In this document: one piece after another, positions 17,048-26,006 of the stretch | Layout of the letters: every line of letters starts with the position of its first letter | Position numbering within the stretch: the first letter of the stretch is position 1 | NCBI GenBank assembly: GCA_022842185.1 | Contig: JALHQB010000031.1 | Location: forward strand, 1 to 53,076 | DNA length: 53,076 nt | Direction: 5' to 3' | From: Acetobacteraceae bacterium | GTDB taxonomy: Bacteria > Pseudomonadota > Alphaproteobacteria > Acetobacterales > Acetobacteraceae | Notes under the pieces: generated by a model | Told to the model about the DNA's origin: nothing | What the model saw: the letters and a program-made list of their open reading frames with translations, nothing else | Database searches by the model: none | Position numbers and translations under genes: made by a program

Positions 17048-17135
17048 CTGCTGCCAGCAGCGCACGGCCCCGCCGGGCATTTCCCCCCGCCCGCTGACCG
17101 CCTAGCCTGCGGGGAGGTCAAGGAGGTCCTCGCGC

Positions 17136-17528
17136 ATGTTCAGCCATGTCACCCTCGGCACCGCCGATATCCGCCGATCGGTCGCCTTTTATGATGCGCT
17201 GCTTGGCGGGCTGGGCCTGGCGCGGCAGGAGGCCGATCTCGACAAGGGCTATGCTGGTTATGCCGCTGCGCCTGAGACGACGCCGCAATTCTGGATCCTG
17301 AAGCCGATCGACGGGCAAGCGGCGAGCGTCGGCAACGGCGTCACCATCGCCTTCGAAGCCGCGGACCGTGCGGCCGTGGACCGCTTCCATGCCACCGCCC
17401 TGGCGCAGGGCGGCACCGATGAAGGCGCACCGGGCCTGCGCCCTCACTACCACGCGGACTATTACGGTGCTTATCTGCGCGACCCCGACGGCAACAAGCT
17501 CTGCTGCGTGTGCCACCGCCCCGGATAA
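17136..17528 (+). CDS. VOC-superfamily (glyoxalase/dioxygenase fold) protein
   Basis: The 130-residue product has one vicinal-oxygen-chelate domain: it begins MFSHVTLGTADIRRSVAFYDALLGGLG, with candidate metal-ligand His4, and ends with GAYLRDPDGNKLCCVCH, a typical C-terminal strand of the fold. A HYHADYYGAY segment supplies further His and Tyr residues. Substrate cannot be inferred. The gene has a strong AAGGAGG site and lies 41 bases before the dehydratase gene, so they may be co-transcribed. Confidence 0.85.
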   Translation: MFSHVTLGTADIRRSVAFYDALLGGLGLARQEADLDKGYAGYAAAPETTPQFWILKPIDGQAASVGNGVTIAFEAADRAAVDRFHATALAQGGTDEGAPGLRPHYHADYYGAYLRDPDGNKLCCVCHRPG

Positions 17529-17569
17529 CGGGTGGAAGCCCTCGCGCAGACCGGAGAGAGACGCGCGAG

Positions 17570-19273
17570 ATGACCGAGCAGAAGAAGCCCCATGGCCTTG
17601 GCCGGAACGCATCGAATTACGGCGATCCGGCCTTTGCGCTGTATCTGCGCCGGTCCTTCGCGAAATCCATGGGCTACAGCCAGGCCATGCTGGACAAGCC
17701 GGTGGTCGGCATCGCCGACACCGCGTCCGACTACAACAACTGCCACCGCACCATCCCCGAGCTGATCGAGGCGGTGAAGCGCGGCGTGCTCGCCGCTGGC
17801 GGTTTGCCGCTGGCCTTCCCGACGATCAGCATCTGCGAACCCTCGCTGTCGCCCTGTTCGATGCACTACCGCAACTTGATGGCGCTCGACACCGAAACGA
17901 TGTTGGCGAACCAGCCGATGGATGCAGCGATCCTGGTGGGCGGCTGCGACAAGACGGTGCCGGCGCAGCTGATGGGTGCGATCAGTTCCGGCACGCCATC
18001 GGTCATGCTGGTGGTCGGGCCAATGCTGGCGCAGTCCTTCGAAGGCGAGCGGCTGTCCGCTTGCACCGATTGCCGCCGGTACTGGGCGCGCTATCGCGCC
18101 GGTGAGGTCACCGACGAGAAGATCGCGACACTCGAAGGCAAGCTGGCGACCACCGCGGGGACCTGCGGCGTGATGGGCACGGCGTCGACCATGGCTTGCA
18201 TCGCCTCCACCCTCGGCTTCATGCCGCTGGATGCGGCCTCCGCCCCCGCGGTGCATGCCGACCGGCTGCGGATTGCCGAGGAAGCCGGCGCACAGGCGGT
18301 GCGGCTGATCCGCAACCCCGTCTCGCCGCTGTCGCTGATGACGCAGGGAAATCTGGACAACGCCGTGCGGGTGCTGCTGTCGCTCGGCGGGTCCACCAAT
18401 GCGATCGTGCATCTGGCGGCCATCGCGGGGCGTGCGGGGCTGAACCTTGACCTCAAGCAGTTGGATGCGCTGTCGGAATCGACGCCGGTGCTGGTGGATC
18501 TGAAGCCCACCGGCGAGGGCTACATGGAGGACTTCCACAGCGCGGGGGGCATGCGCGCCCTGCTGTGGGAATTGCGCGACCTGCTGGACCTGACGGCGAA
18601 GGACCTGGATGGCGTGTCGCTGGCCGACCGCATCGGGGATGGCACGCATTTCGTCGATCGCCGCATCATCCGCGCGCGCGGCGAACCCGTCTCCCCGGTC
18701 GGTGGGCTGGTGGCGCTGTTCGGCTCGCTGGCGCCCGATGGAGCGATCCTCAAGCGCTCCGCCGCGACGCCTTCGCTGTTCGAGACCGAGGCGCGCTGCC
18801 TGGTGTTCGATGGCTTGGCCGACTTGTCCAACCGCATCGACGACCCCGATCTGGACGTGACGGCGCAGGACATCCTGGTGCTGAAGAATGCCGGGCCGCG
18901 TTCGCCGGCCGGGATGCCGGAGGCGGGGTACCTGCCGATTCCGAAGAAGCTCGCGCGGCAGGGCGTGAAGGACATGGTGCGGATGAGCGATTGCCGCATG
19001 TCCGGCACCGCCTTCGGCACCATCGTGCTGCATATCGCGCCGGAGGCCTCGGTCGGCGGCCCGCTGCAATTCGTGCAGACCGGCGACCGCATCCGGCTGT
19101 CCGTGAAGAACCGTTCGCTGGACCTGCTGGTGGATGAGGCGGTGCTGGCACAGCGCCGCGCCGCCTGGACGCCGGAACCCGCGCCCAAGCGCGGCTGGGA
19201 CCGGCTGGTGCATGAACAGGTGACGCAGGCGCCGCTGGGGGCGGATCTGGCGTTCTTGCGCGCGGAGCCTTGA
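17570..19273 (+). CDS. IlvD/Edd-family dehydratase, probably a sugar-acid dehydratase
   Basis: The 567-residue product belongs to the iron-sulfur dehydratase family that includes dihydroxy-acid dehydratase (IlvD), 6-phosphogluconate dehydratase and the aldonate dehydratases. Likely cluster cysteines are in DYNNCHRTIPE, LVGGCDKTVPAQ and TTAGTCGVMGTAST; other family marks are GGSTNAIVHLAAIAGR and DCRMSGTAFGT. The NNCHR and GGCDKTVPAQLMGA segments resemble L-arabinonate/D-xylonate-type dehydratases more than the valine-pathway enzyme, so it most likely converts an aldonic acid to a 2-keto-3-deoxy acid. ATG 17570 follows a GGAGAGAG site. The start of a possible operon reaching 22024. Confidence 0.9.
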   Translation: MTEQKKPHGLGRNASNYGDPAFALYLRRSFAKSMGYSQAMLDKPVVGIADTASDYNNCHRTIPELIEAVKRGVLAAGGLPLAFPTISICEPSLSPCSMHYRNLMALDTETMLANQPMDAAILVGGCDKTVPAQLMGAISSGTPSVMLVVGPMLAQSFEGERLSACTDCRRYWARYRAGEVTDEKIATLEGKLATTAGTCGVMGTASTMACIASTLGFMPLDAASAPAVHADRLRIAEEAGAQAVRLIRNPVSPLSLMTQGNLDNAVRVLLSLGGSTNAIVHLAAIAGRAGLNLDLKQLDALSESTPVLVDLKPTGEGYMEDFHSAGGMRALLWELRDLLDLTAKDLDGVSLADRIGDGTHFVDRRIIRARGEPVSPVGGLVALFGSLAPDGAILKRSAATPSLFETEARCLVFDGLADLSNRIDDPDLDVTAQDILVLKNAGPRSPAGMPEAGYLPIPKKLARQGVKDMVRMSDCRMSGTAFGTIVLHIAPEASVGGPLQFVQTGDRIRLSVKNRSLDLLVDEAVLAQRRAAWTPEPAPKRGWDRLVHEQVTQAPLGADLAFLRAEP

Positions 19274-19292
19274 TCGCCGTCCGCGCACCCAT

Positions 19293-19976
19293 ATGGGGTG
19301 GGTGCGCCGCTTGATCCTGCTTGCCCTGTTGCTCGCCACGGCCTTCGGCATCGCCTGGCTGCTGCCACGCCTGCCGGAGGCCTGGAACCCCTTCGTCCCG
19401 ATCGACCTGGCCGGACCGACCGGGCCGTTCACGCGGCACAAGCTGCGCGGGCTGGCGGGCAACCCGGCGGCCTGCTTCGCCGCGCTGGATGCGGCGGGCG
19501 TCAATGCGACACCGCTGCCGGATGGCTCGGCCGGGCCGGACTGCCCGCTGACGGACACGCTGCGCCTGCCGGGCGCTTTCGACCCGGCCCGCCCGCTGCT
19601 GACCTGCCCGATGGCGGCCGCCTGGACAGTGTATGAACGTCAGGTGCTGGAACCCGCCGCGCAGGCGCATTTCGGCACCGGCATCGCTCGGGTGCGCCAC
19701 CTCGGCACGCTGGCTTGCCGGGATGTGCGGGGCGGCACGCGGCGCAGCCAGCATGCCACCGCCAATGCGATCGACCTCGCCGCCCTGCGGCTGGATGATG
19801 GGCGGGACATCTCCGTGCTGCGCGATTGGGGCCGCGACGCCCCGTCCGGCGCTTTCCTGCGTGACGCGCGCGACGGCGCCTGCCGTATCTTCGCCGCCGT
19901 GCTGGGGCCGGAACGGGATGCGGCCCATGCCAATCATTTCCACCTCGACCTCGGGCGCTGGACCACCTGCCAATGA
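19293..19976 (+). CDS. Extensin-like family protein, membrane-anchored
   Basis: The 227-residue product has an N-terminal hydrophobic segment (LILLALLLATAFGIAWLLP) serving as a signal or anchor, followed by an extensin-like C-terminal domain. Diagnostic features are SQHATANAIDLAAL, DGACRIFAAVLGPERDAAHANHFHLDLG, whose His and Asp residues resemble the metal site of M15 peptidoglycan peptidases, and several paired Cys. A periplasmic cell-wall role is therefore inferred, but the family has no settled function. The stop overlaps the start of the next gene by four bases (ATGA). Confidence 0.85.
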   Translation: MGWVRRLILLALLLATAFGIAWLLPRLPEAWNPFVPIDLAGPTGPFTRHKLRGLAGNPAACFAALDAAGVNATPLPDGSAGPDCPLTDTLRLPGAFDPARPLLTCPMAAAWTVYERQVLEPAAQAHFGTGIARVRHLGTLACRDVRGGTRRSQHATANAIDLAALRLDDGRDISVLRDWGRDAPSGAFLRDARDGACRIFAAVLGPERDAAHANHFHLDLGRWTTCQ

Positions 19977-20824
19977 CGCTTGCCCTGATCGGTGCCACCG
20001 GGCGCACCGGCGCCGCGCTGGCCCGTGCATTGGCCGAACCCTTCATCCCCGTCGCGCGGGACGTGGCGAAATGGCGCGCGCTGGGCCTGCGCGGTGACGT
20101 ACGATCCGCCGATCTGCGCGACCCCGCCGCGCTGTCCCGTGCCCTGGCCGGGGCGACGCGCATCGTCAGCACCGTCCATGCCCGCTGGACGCCCGCGCTG
20201 CTGGCGGCGGCCGAACCGGGCGCGACCTTCGTGCTGATGGGATCGACGCGCCGCTTTTCCCAATGGCCGGACGCGCATGGCGATGGCGTGCGGGCGGGGG
20301 AAGCCGCGCTGCTTGCCTCCGGCCATCGCGGCGTGATGCTGCACCCCACCATGATCTATGGCGCGCAGGGGGAGGATAATGTCCGCCGCCTGGCCGCGCT
20401 GGTCGCGCGCCTGCCCTTCGCCCCGCTGCCCGGCGGCGGGCGGGCGCTGGTGCAGCCGATCCACCAGGGCGATGTGACACGCTGCCTGCTCGCCGCCATC
20501 GCGCGCGACTGGCCCGAGGCCACGACGCGCGTCATCGCCGGTCCCTCGCCCCTGCCCTATCGCGATTTCATCCGCGCGGTGGCATCCGCCGCCGGGCTGC
20601 GCACGCCGCCCATCCTGCCCATCCCGGCCCTGCCGCTGCGGCTGCTGGCGCCGATCACCCGCATCATCCCCGGCCTGCCGCGCATCGGCGCCGACGAGAT
20701 CCGTCGCCTGACCGAGGACAAGGCCTTCGACATCACCCCCATGCGCCGCGACCTCGGCGTCGATCCCATCCCGCTCGATGAAGGTCTTGCCCTGACCTTT
20801 CCGCCGCAGCACACACCCGCCTGA
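19973..20824 (+). CDS. Atypical short-chain dehydrogenase / NAD(P)-binding protein
   Basis: The 283-residue product starts MTLALIGATGRTGAALARAL, the glycine-rich NAD(P) motif of NmrA-like and complex-I NDUFA9-like atypical SDRs. It retains the YG..EDN segment (MIYGAQGEDNVRRL) and the later PIHQGDVTRCLLAAI, both typical of NDUFA9-like members, but lacks a canonical YxxxK pair in the usual place, so it may bind cofactor without dehydrogenase activity. Its start codon overlaps the stop of the extensin-like gene, indicating coupled translation, and the amidohydrolase gene follows 18 bases later. Confidence 0.8.
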   Translation: MTLALIGATGRTGAALARALAEPFIPVARDVAKWRALGLRGDVRSADLRDPAALSRALAGATRIVSTVHARWTPALLAAAEPGATFVLMGSTRRFSQWPDAHGDGVRAGEAALLASGHRGVMLHPTMIYGAQGEDNVRRLAALVARLPFAPLPGGGRALVQPIHQGDVTRCLLAAIARDWPEATTRVIAGPSPLPYRDFIRAVASAAGLRTPPILPIPALPLRLLAPITRIIPGLPRIGADEIRRLTEDKAFDITPMRRDLGVDPIPLDEGLALTFPPQHTPA

Positions 20825-20842
20825 AACGCAGGAGCCGCCCCC

Positions 20843-22024
20843 ATGCCCGTGAACAACCGCATCGCCGATTTCCATGCCGAGATGACCGCCTGGCGGCGCG
20901 ACCTGCACGAGCACCCTGAACTGGCCTTCGAGGAAGTGCGCACCTCGGCCATCGTCGCCGAGAAGTTGCGCGAATTCGGCTGTGACGAGGTGATCACCGG
21001 CATCGCCAAGACCGGCCTGGTCGGCGTGATCCGCGGCAACAACGCGGCGTCCGGGCGCGCCATCGGCCTGCGCGCGGACATGGACGCGCTGCCGATCCTC
21101 GAGGACACCGGGCTGCCCTATGCCTCCAAGACCGCGGGGAAGATGCATGCCTGCGGCCATGACGGCCACACCACCATGCTGCTGGGCGCGGCGAAGTATC
21201 TCGCGGAAACCCGCAACTTCGACGGCACCGTCTATGTCATCTTCCAGCCGGCCGAGGAGAATTTCGGCGGCGGCGAGGTCATGGTGAAGGAAGGCCTGTT
21301 CGAGCGTTTCCCGATGGAGCGCGTCTTCGGCCTGCACAACTGGCCCTCCGCCCCGGCGGGCACCTTCCTGTGGCGCGAGGGGCCGGTGATGGCCGCCGTC
21401 GCGAACCTTGAAGTTACCATCACCGGCAAGGGCGCGCATGGCGCCATTCCGCAGAACGGCAACGACCCCATCGTGATCGCCGCAGCGCTGATCCAGGCGC
21501 TGCAATCGATCGTCAGCCGCAATGTCGAACCGGTCGAAGGCGGCGTCATCACCATCGGCCACATCAATGGCGGCTTCACCTACAATGTCATTCCCGAACA
21601 GGTGAAGATGCTCGGCACCGCGCGCTGGTTCGCGCCCGAGGTCGGCGACCTGCTGGAGAAGCGCTTCCTCGAGACTGTCGCCGGCATCGCCGCCGCCTTC
21701 GGCGCCCAGGCCGAGGCGAAGTTCATCCGCCTGTACCCCGCCACGATCAATGAGCCGGCCAGCACCATCATGGCCGCCGATGCCGCCCGCGCCGTGCAGG
21801 GCGAAGCGCGCGTGCTGCCGATGGACAAGCCGACTATGGGTGGGGAGGATTTCTCATTCATGCTCAACGCCAAGGACGGCGCGTATCTGATGCTCGGCGG
21901 TGGCCGCGGGGCGGGCGACGCGATGGTCCACCACCCCAAATATGACTTCAACGACGACATCCTGCCGGTCGGGGCGTCCTGGTGGGCGTCGCTGGCCGAA
22001 CGGCTGCTGCCGCGCCAGGGCTGA
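20843..22024 (+). CDS. M20-family amidohydrolase (hippurate hydrolase/aminoacylase type)
   Basis: The 393-residue product is an M20D metallo-amidohydrolase that cleaves N-acyl amino acids or similar amides in the cytosol. The metal site is visible as MHACGHDGHTTMLLGAA (Cys104, His106), FQPAEEN (catalytic and bridging Glu138/Glu139), the domain-2 histidine in GLHNWPSAPAG and the late GGEDFSFML. The dimerisation domain lies around residues 185-300 (GKGAHGAIPQNGNDPI). Length and motifs match the hippurate hydrolase/IAA-amino-acid hydrolase branch. AGGAG precedes the ATG. The natural substrate is not evident. Confidence 0.93.
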   Translation: MPVNNRIADFHAEMTAWRRDLHEHPELAFEEVRTSAIVAEKLREFGCDEVITGIAKTGLVGVIRGNNAASGRAIGLRADMDALPILEDTGLPYASKTAGKMHACGHDGHTTMLLGAAKYLAETRNFDGTVYVIFQPAEENFGGGEVMVKEGLFERFPMERVFGLHNWPSAPAGTFLWREGPVMAAVANLEVTITGKGAHGAIPQNGNDPIVIAAALIQALQSIVSRNVEPVEGGVITIGHINGGFTYNVIPEQVKMLGTARWFAPEVGDLLEKRFLETVAGIAAAFGAQAEAKFIRLYPATINEPASTIMAADAARAVQGEARVLPMDKPTMGGEDFSFMLNAKDGAYLMLGGGRGAGDAMVHHPKYDFNDDILPVGASWWASLAERLLPRQG

Positions 22025-22048
22025 GAGCTTGATCTGAAAGTCCGGCAA

Positions 22049-22094
22049 CCGGCCCGCACCCCGACATGGGTGGCCGGGTGGCGGTGCGGGCCGG
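22049..22094. terminator. Perfect 12-bp hairpin after the amidohydrolase gene
   Basis: CCGGCCCGCACC (22049-22060) pairs with GGTGCGGGCCGG (22083-22094). It lies 25 bases past the stop at 22024 and probably ends the preceding operon. The loop is 22 bases and there is no T-tract. Confidence 0.5.
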
Positions 22095-22221
22095 CGCCGG
22101 AGGTCGAGAGCCGCCGCGAGGCGACTTTCGAGATGGGCTCTGGCACACATGCGCGTTAGGTTGTCGGTAACCGATCACGGGCAAATGTCGGGTCGCATCA
22201 CCCGCACCGGAGGCTCCCCCC

Positions 22222-22710
22222 ATGCCCCGCCCGACCGCGACCCTCGACGCCTGGCCGCTGCTGCCGCGCCGCCTCGCGGCAGGCGGCGCACGGCCCGCCG
22301 ATGAACCGCTCCACGCGGCCTTCGTCGCCACCGCGGGCTTGGCTGCGCTGTTCCTGATCCTGCGCTGGGCATTGCCCGGCAGCGCCCTGCCGGGGCAGGT
22401 GGCGCAGTTCGTCGCCCTCGGCGGCTGCCTCGGCGGGCTGGCGCTGGTGATCCTGCTGCTCTCGCTCCTCGTCGGCGCGGCCATCGCCGCGCCGATGGTG
22501 CCGATGTGGGGCGCCATCAAGGATGCCGCGCTCGTGGTGTTCGACCACGCGGTACACCTCGCCTTGGTCCTGACGGCCGCCGGCGTGCTTGGGATCATCG
22601 TGCTGCATGGGACCATCACCGGGCCGGGCCTGTGGTTCGCCGCGCAGGCGCTGATGCTGTGGGGATGCCACCGGACCCGGCTGTGGCTGACCTGCCGCTC
22701 CACCGCCTGA
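22222..22710 (+). CDS. Small integral membrane protein of unknown function
   Basis: The 162-residue product has three to four predicted membrane helices: around residues 31-50 (HAAFVATAGLAALFLILRWAL), 62-95 (a long Leu/Ala/Val stretch through SLLVGAAIAAPMV), 105-132 and 135-152. The N-terminal 28 residues are hydrophilic. I do not recognise the family. GGAGG lies at good spacing before the ATG. It stands alone between hairpins and the cupin gene, so context gives no clue to function. Confidence 0.7.
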   Translation: MPRPTATLDAWPLLPRRLAAGGARPADEPLHAAFVATAGLAALFLILRWALPGSALPGQVAQFVALGGCLGGLALVILLLSLLVGAAIAAPMVPMWGAIKDAALVVFDHAVHLALVLTAAGVLGIIVLHGTITGPGLWFAAQALMLWGCHRTRLWLTCRSTA

Positions 22711-22864
22711 AGCGGTGGGGAAAGACGTTCCAGCACAGGCGGCGGCACGGCCAGTGCATCCTCCCGCCACCCATGCGTGGAGGACAGCTTCGCTATTTCA
22801 TTCCATCCCTTGCGGCGCCACCCGCATTGGCGTTCCCCTGCGGCCAACGCAAGGAGCCAACACC

Positions 22865-23356
22865 ATGCCGCATGACGGTCACGACCACCCCTCCATCCCC
22901 GAAGACGGCTGGAAGAACACCGGCGTCCGGGTGATCCCCGCCGACAACCTGGACGCCAACACCGCCCAGACCCCGGGGATGAACCGCGCCGCCGCCATCA
23001 ACGCCGCCCGCGTCGGCGCCCAGAAGATCTGGGCCGGCACCGTCCACATCCACCCCGATGCCAAGACCGGCGCCCACCACCACGGTCACCTCGAAAGCGT
23101 GATCTTCGTGGTCAAGGGGCGCGCCCGCATGCGCTGGGGGGAGAAACTGGAATTCGTCGCCGAAGCCGGACCGGGGGATTTCATCTACGTGCCGCCCTAT
23201 GTTCCCCACCAGGAGATCAACGCATCGGCCGATGAGACGCTGGAATGCGTGCTGGTGCGGTCCGACAACGAGGCCGTTGCCATCAATATCGATATCGAAC
23301 CGGTCGAGAAGCCCGAGACGGTTCTTTGGGTCGATCCGATTCATCGGGCGACGTGA
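22865..23356 (+). CDS. Cupin-domain protein
   Basis: The 163-residue product has one cupin barrel. Motif 1 is GAHHHGHLESVIFVVKG, containing the H-x-H pair and Glu that bind a metal, and motif 2 is GDFIYVPPYVPHQEIN with the last metal His. The N-terminus is hydrophilic and His-rich (MPHDGHDHP). It is cytosolic, since there is no signal peptide. Such single-domain cupins may be enzymes or sugar/acid-binding proteins; the substrate is unknown. ATG 22865 follows AAGGAGCC. An intrinsic terminator follows the stop. Confidence 0.85.
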   Translation: MPHDGHDHPSIPEDGWKNTGVRVIPADNLDANTAQTPGMNRAAAINAARVGAQKIWAGTVHIHPDAKTGAHHHGHLESVIFVVKGRARMRWGEKLEFVAEAGPGDFIYVPPYVPHQEINASADETLECVLVRSDNEAVAINIDIEPVEKPETVLWVDPIHRAT

Positions 23357-23366
23357 CAAGGGAAGG

Positions 23367-23405
23367 TCGGGGGAGAGAACTCCCCCGATCCCCCTCCTTT
23401 TTTTT
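23367..23405 (+). terminator. Intrinsic terminator after the cupin gene
   Basis: TCGGGGGAG (23367-23375) and CTCCCCCGA (23380-23388) form a perfect 9-base stem with an AGAA loop, followed after nine bases by an uninterrupted run of eight T (23398-23405). This is the clearest intrinsic terminator of the window. Confidence 0.8.
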
Positions 23406-23494
23406 GGCTGTCAGAAGGGCGCGCGGGGGCGGCGCGTTGCGCCGATGCGCCAGCAGGGCAAGACTGGTCACGAACAGTGATCGGGAAGCCCTCC

Positions 23495-25000
23495 ATGCGC
23501 CGCATCCTTGCCCTGCTGCCGCTGCTCGCCTGTCTCGCTCAGCCCGCCACGGCACAGCATCTGCGCATCGGGCTGACCTCCGACCCGGACGTGCTGGACC
23601 CGACCCTGTCGCGCACCGTCACCGGGCGCCAGGTCTTCGCCGCCATGTGCGACAAGCTGGTGGACATCAACGAAAAGCTGGAGATCGTCCCGCAACTCGC
23701 CACCGCCTGGCGCTGGGACCAGGACGGCCGCGCCCTGGTCTTCACCCTGCGCGACGGCGTGCGTTTCCATGACGGCGAAGCCCTGACCGGGGAGGCCGCC
23801 GCCACCGGCTTGCGCCGCCACCTCGAAACCCAGGGATCGACGCGCCGGGCGGAAATGGGGCCGGTCAGCGAAATCGTCGCCACCGGGCCGATGGAAGTCA
23901 CCATCCGGCTGTCGGAACCCTTCGCGCCACTGCTGGCGGCGCTGGCCGATCGCGCGGGCATGCTCGTCTCCCCGCGCCAGGCACGCATCACGGGTGCGGA
24001 TTTCCAGCGCGAACCCGCCTGCGCCGGCCCCTTCCGCCTGACCCGCCGCATCGCCCAGGACCGTATCGAACTCGAACGCTTCGACGGGTATTGGGACCGC
24101 GCCAACATCCATGCCCAGCGCGTCACCTATCGCCCGATCACGGATTCCACCGTGCGGCTGGCCAATCTGCGCTCCGGCGCGCTGGATGTGATGGAACGGG
24201 TCAGCCCGTCGGATGTCGCCGAAATGCGGCGCGACCAGCGTGTGCGGGTGGTCCAGGCGCCCTCGCTGGCGACCTTCTACATCGCCATCAACGTCGCGAA
24301 TGGGGCGCGCGCGCAGACGCCGCTCGGCCAGGATGCGCGGGTGCGCGAAGCCCTGGAACTGGCGATCGACCGCCAGGCGCTGGTCAATGTCGCCTTCGAA
24401 GGGTTGTGGGTGCCGGCCAACCAGGCGGTGCCGCCCGACCACCCCTTCTATGCACGGTCGGTGCCGATGCCGGCGCGTGATGTCGCCCGTGCGCGCACCC
24501 TGCTGCGCGAAGCCGGCCACCAGCGCGTACGCATCAAGCTGTCGGTCCCCAACACCACCGACTACCTCCAGGCCTCCGAAGTGATCCAGGCCATGGCGGC
24601 GGAGGCCGGCATCGACATCGAAATCCAGCTCATCGAGACCGCGACGCTGCTGAACCAATGGACCGCCGGTGATTTCGAAGCGCTGATGATCCAATGGTCC
24701 GGCCGCGCCGACCTCGATGGCAACATCTACGCCTTCTATGCCTGCGGCGTGCCGCTCAATGGCGGGCGGTACTGCAACCGCGACGTCGATGCGGCGATGA
24801 TCGAGGCACGGCGCAGTGTCGATCCCGCGGTCCGCGCGGCGGCCTATGATCGCGCGGCGCGGCAATACCTGGCGGATCGTCCCTACATCAACCTCTGGCA
24901 GCCCTTGACGCTCCATGGCGTGGGCGCGTCGATGCAGGGCTTGCGCGCGGTGCCGGACGGCCTCATCCGTGTGCAGGGCCTGACCGGCGCCAGGGGATGA
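23495..25000 (+). CDS. ABC transporter peptide/nickel-type substrate-binding protein (SBP family 5)
   Basis: The 501-residue product has a signal peptide (MRRILALLPLLACLAQPATAQ) and matches the family 5 extracellular solute-binding proteins that bring di- or oligopeptides and related compounds to an ABC importer. Typical features are LTSDPDVLDPTLSRTVTGRQVF near the N-terminus, WDQDGRALVFTLRDGVRFHDGE and the late YACGVPLNGGRYCNRDVDAAMIEARR. ATG 23495 is used rather than the upstream GTG 23477. No ABC permease or ATPase gene is in the window. It forms an operon with an MDR oxidoreductase (7 bases on) and a D-aminoacylase-like gene, suggesting import and processing of an N-acyl or D-amino compound. 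Confidence 0.92.
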   Translation: MRRILALLPLLACLAQPATAQHLRIGLTSDPDVLDPTLSRTVTGRQVFAAMCDKLVDINEKLEIVPQLATAWRWDQDGRALVFTLRDGVRFHDGEALTGEAAATGLRRHLETQGSTRRAEMGPVSEIVATGPMEVTIRLSEPFAPLLAALADRAGMLVSPRQARITGADFQREPACAGPFRLTRRIAQDRIELERFDGYWDRANIHAQRVTYRPITDSTVRLANLRSGALDVMERVSPSDVAEMRRDQRVRVVQAPSLATFYIAINVANGARAQTPLGQDARVREALELAIDRQALVNVAFEGLWVPANQAVPPDHPFYARSVPMPARDVARARTLLREAGHQRVRIKLSVPNTTDYLQASEVIQAMAAEAGIDIEIQLIETATLLNQWTAGDFEALMIQWSGRADLDGNIYAFYACGVPLNGGRYCNRDVDAAMIEARRSVDPAVRAAAYDRAARQYLADRPYINLWQPLTLHGVGASMQGLRAVPDGLIRVQGLTGARG

Positions 25001-25007
25001 AACGAAG

Positions 25008-25991
25008 ATGTCGAACATGATGCGCGCAGCGGTTGTCACCGCGGACGGGGTGCGGGTGCAGGACGTGCCGCGCCCGACACCAGCTGCGGAGGAGGTGCTG
25101 GTCCGCGTCCGCGCCGCCACGCTGAACCGCGCGGACCTTGCTGTCGCGGCCGGCGGGTCGCATGGCGCGATGGGCGGTGCCGGGACCATCCTCGGGTTGG
25201 ATTTCGCCGGCGAAGTGGCCGCCATCGGCAGTGCCGTGACGCATGTGAAGCCGGGCGATCGCGTCACCTGCTCGGGTGCCGGGGGTTATGCCGAATACGC
25301 CATCGCCGACAGCCACCGCGTCCAGAAGGTGCCGGACCGCAACCTGTCCTGGGAAGAAGCGGCGGCGCTGCCGGTCGCGCTCGCCACCATGCACGACGCG
25401 ATCGTGATGAATGGGCGCGCCGCCAAGGGTGAATCGGTGATGATCCTCGGCGCGTCCTCGGGCGTCGGCATCATGGGCATGCAGATCGCGAAGTTCATGG
25501 GGGCATCACTGGTGGTCGGCACCTCGACCGATGCCGGCCGTCGCGCGCGGCTGAAGGAATTCGGCGCCGATGTCGCCGTGAACACCCGCGATGCGGATTG
25601 GGCGGACCAGGTGCTGGCCGCGACCGACGGGCGCGGCGTGAACCTGGTGATCGACCAGGTCAGCGGACCCGCGATCAATGACGCGATGCGCTGCACCGCC
25701 ATCCTGGGCCGCATCGTCAATGTCGGGCGGTTGGGCGGCGGCCGGGCCGAGTTCAACTTCGAAACCCATGCGACGCGGCGCATCGCCTATATCGGCGTGA
25801 CGCATCGCACGCGCTCGCGCGATGAGATCCGCGCCGAATACGCCGCGATGCGGCGCGACCTGTGGGCGGCGGTGGAGGATGGGCGCTTCTCCATCCCCAT
25901 CGACAAGGTCTTTCCGCTGGCCGACGTCGTCGAGGCGCTGGGCCACATGAAGGCCAACAAGCACTTCGGCAAGATCGTCCTGTCCGTCTGA
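25008..25991 (+). CDS. MDR-family NAD(P)-dependent oxidoreductase (quinone-reductase/zinc-free ADH type)
   Basis: The 327-residue product is a medium-chain dehydrogenase/reductase: an N-terminal GroES-like half (VLVRVRAATLNRADLAVAAG, LGLDFAGEVAAIGSAV) and a Rossmann half with GASSGVGIMGMQIAKFMGA. The zinc-binding Cys/His residues of alcohol dehydrogenases are not present, so it belongs with the zinc-independent quinone oxidoreductase/enoyl reductase branch. It lies seven bases after the binding-protein gene and 15 before the amidohydrolase gene, inside one operon. Substrate is unknown. Confidence 0.9.
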   Translation: MSNMMRAAVVTADGVRVQDVPRPTPAAEEVLVRVRAATLNRADLAVAAGGSHGAMGGAGTILGLDFAGEVAAIGSAVTHVKPGDRVTCSGAGGYAEYAIADSHRVQKVPDRNLSWEEAAALPVALATMHDAIVMNGRAAKGESVMILGASSGVGIMGMQIAKFMGASLVVGTSTDAGRRARLKEFGADVAVNTRDADWADQVLAATDGRGVNLVIDQVSGPAINDAMRCTAILGRIVNVGRLGGGRAEFNFETHATRRIAYIGVTHRTRSRDEIRAEYAAMRRDLWAAVEDGRFSIPIDKVFPLADVVEALGHMKANKHFGKIVLSV

Positions 25992-26006
25992 AGAAGGAGG
26001 CACGCC

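Noticed and set aside
17570..19273. Valine/isoleucine dihydroxy-acid dehydratase (ilvD) proper
   Set aside because: The NNCHR and GGCDKTVPAQ regions fit aldonate dehydratases better and no branched-chain amino acid genes are nearby.
17471..19558. A 695-codon minus-strand open frame
   Set aside because: Antisense to the IlvD/Edd dehydratase gene; rich in Arg, His and Gln with no domain, typical of reverse frames in high-GC DNA.
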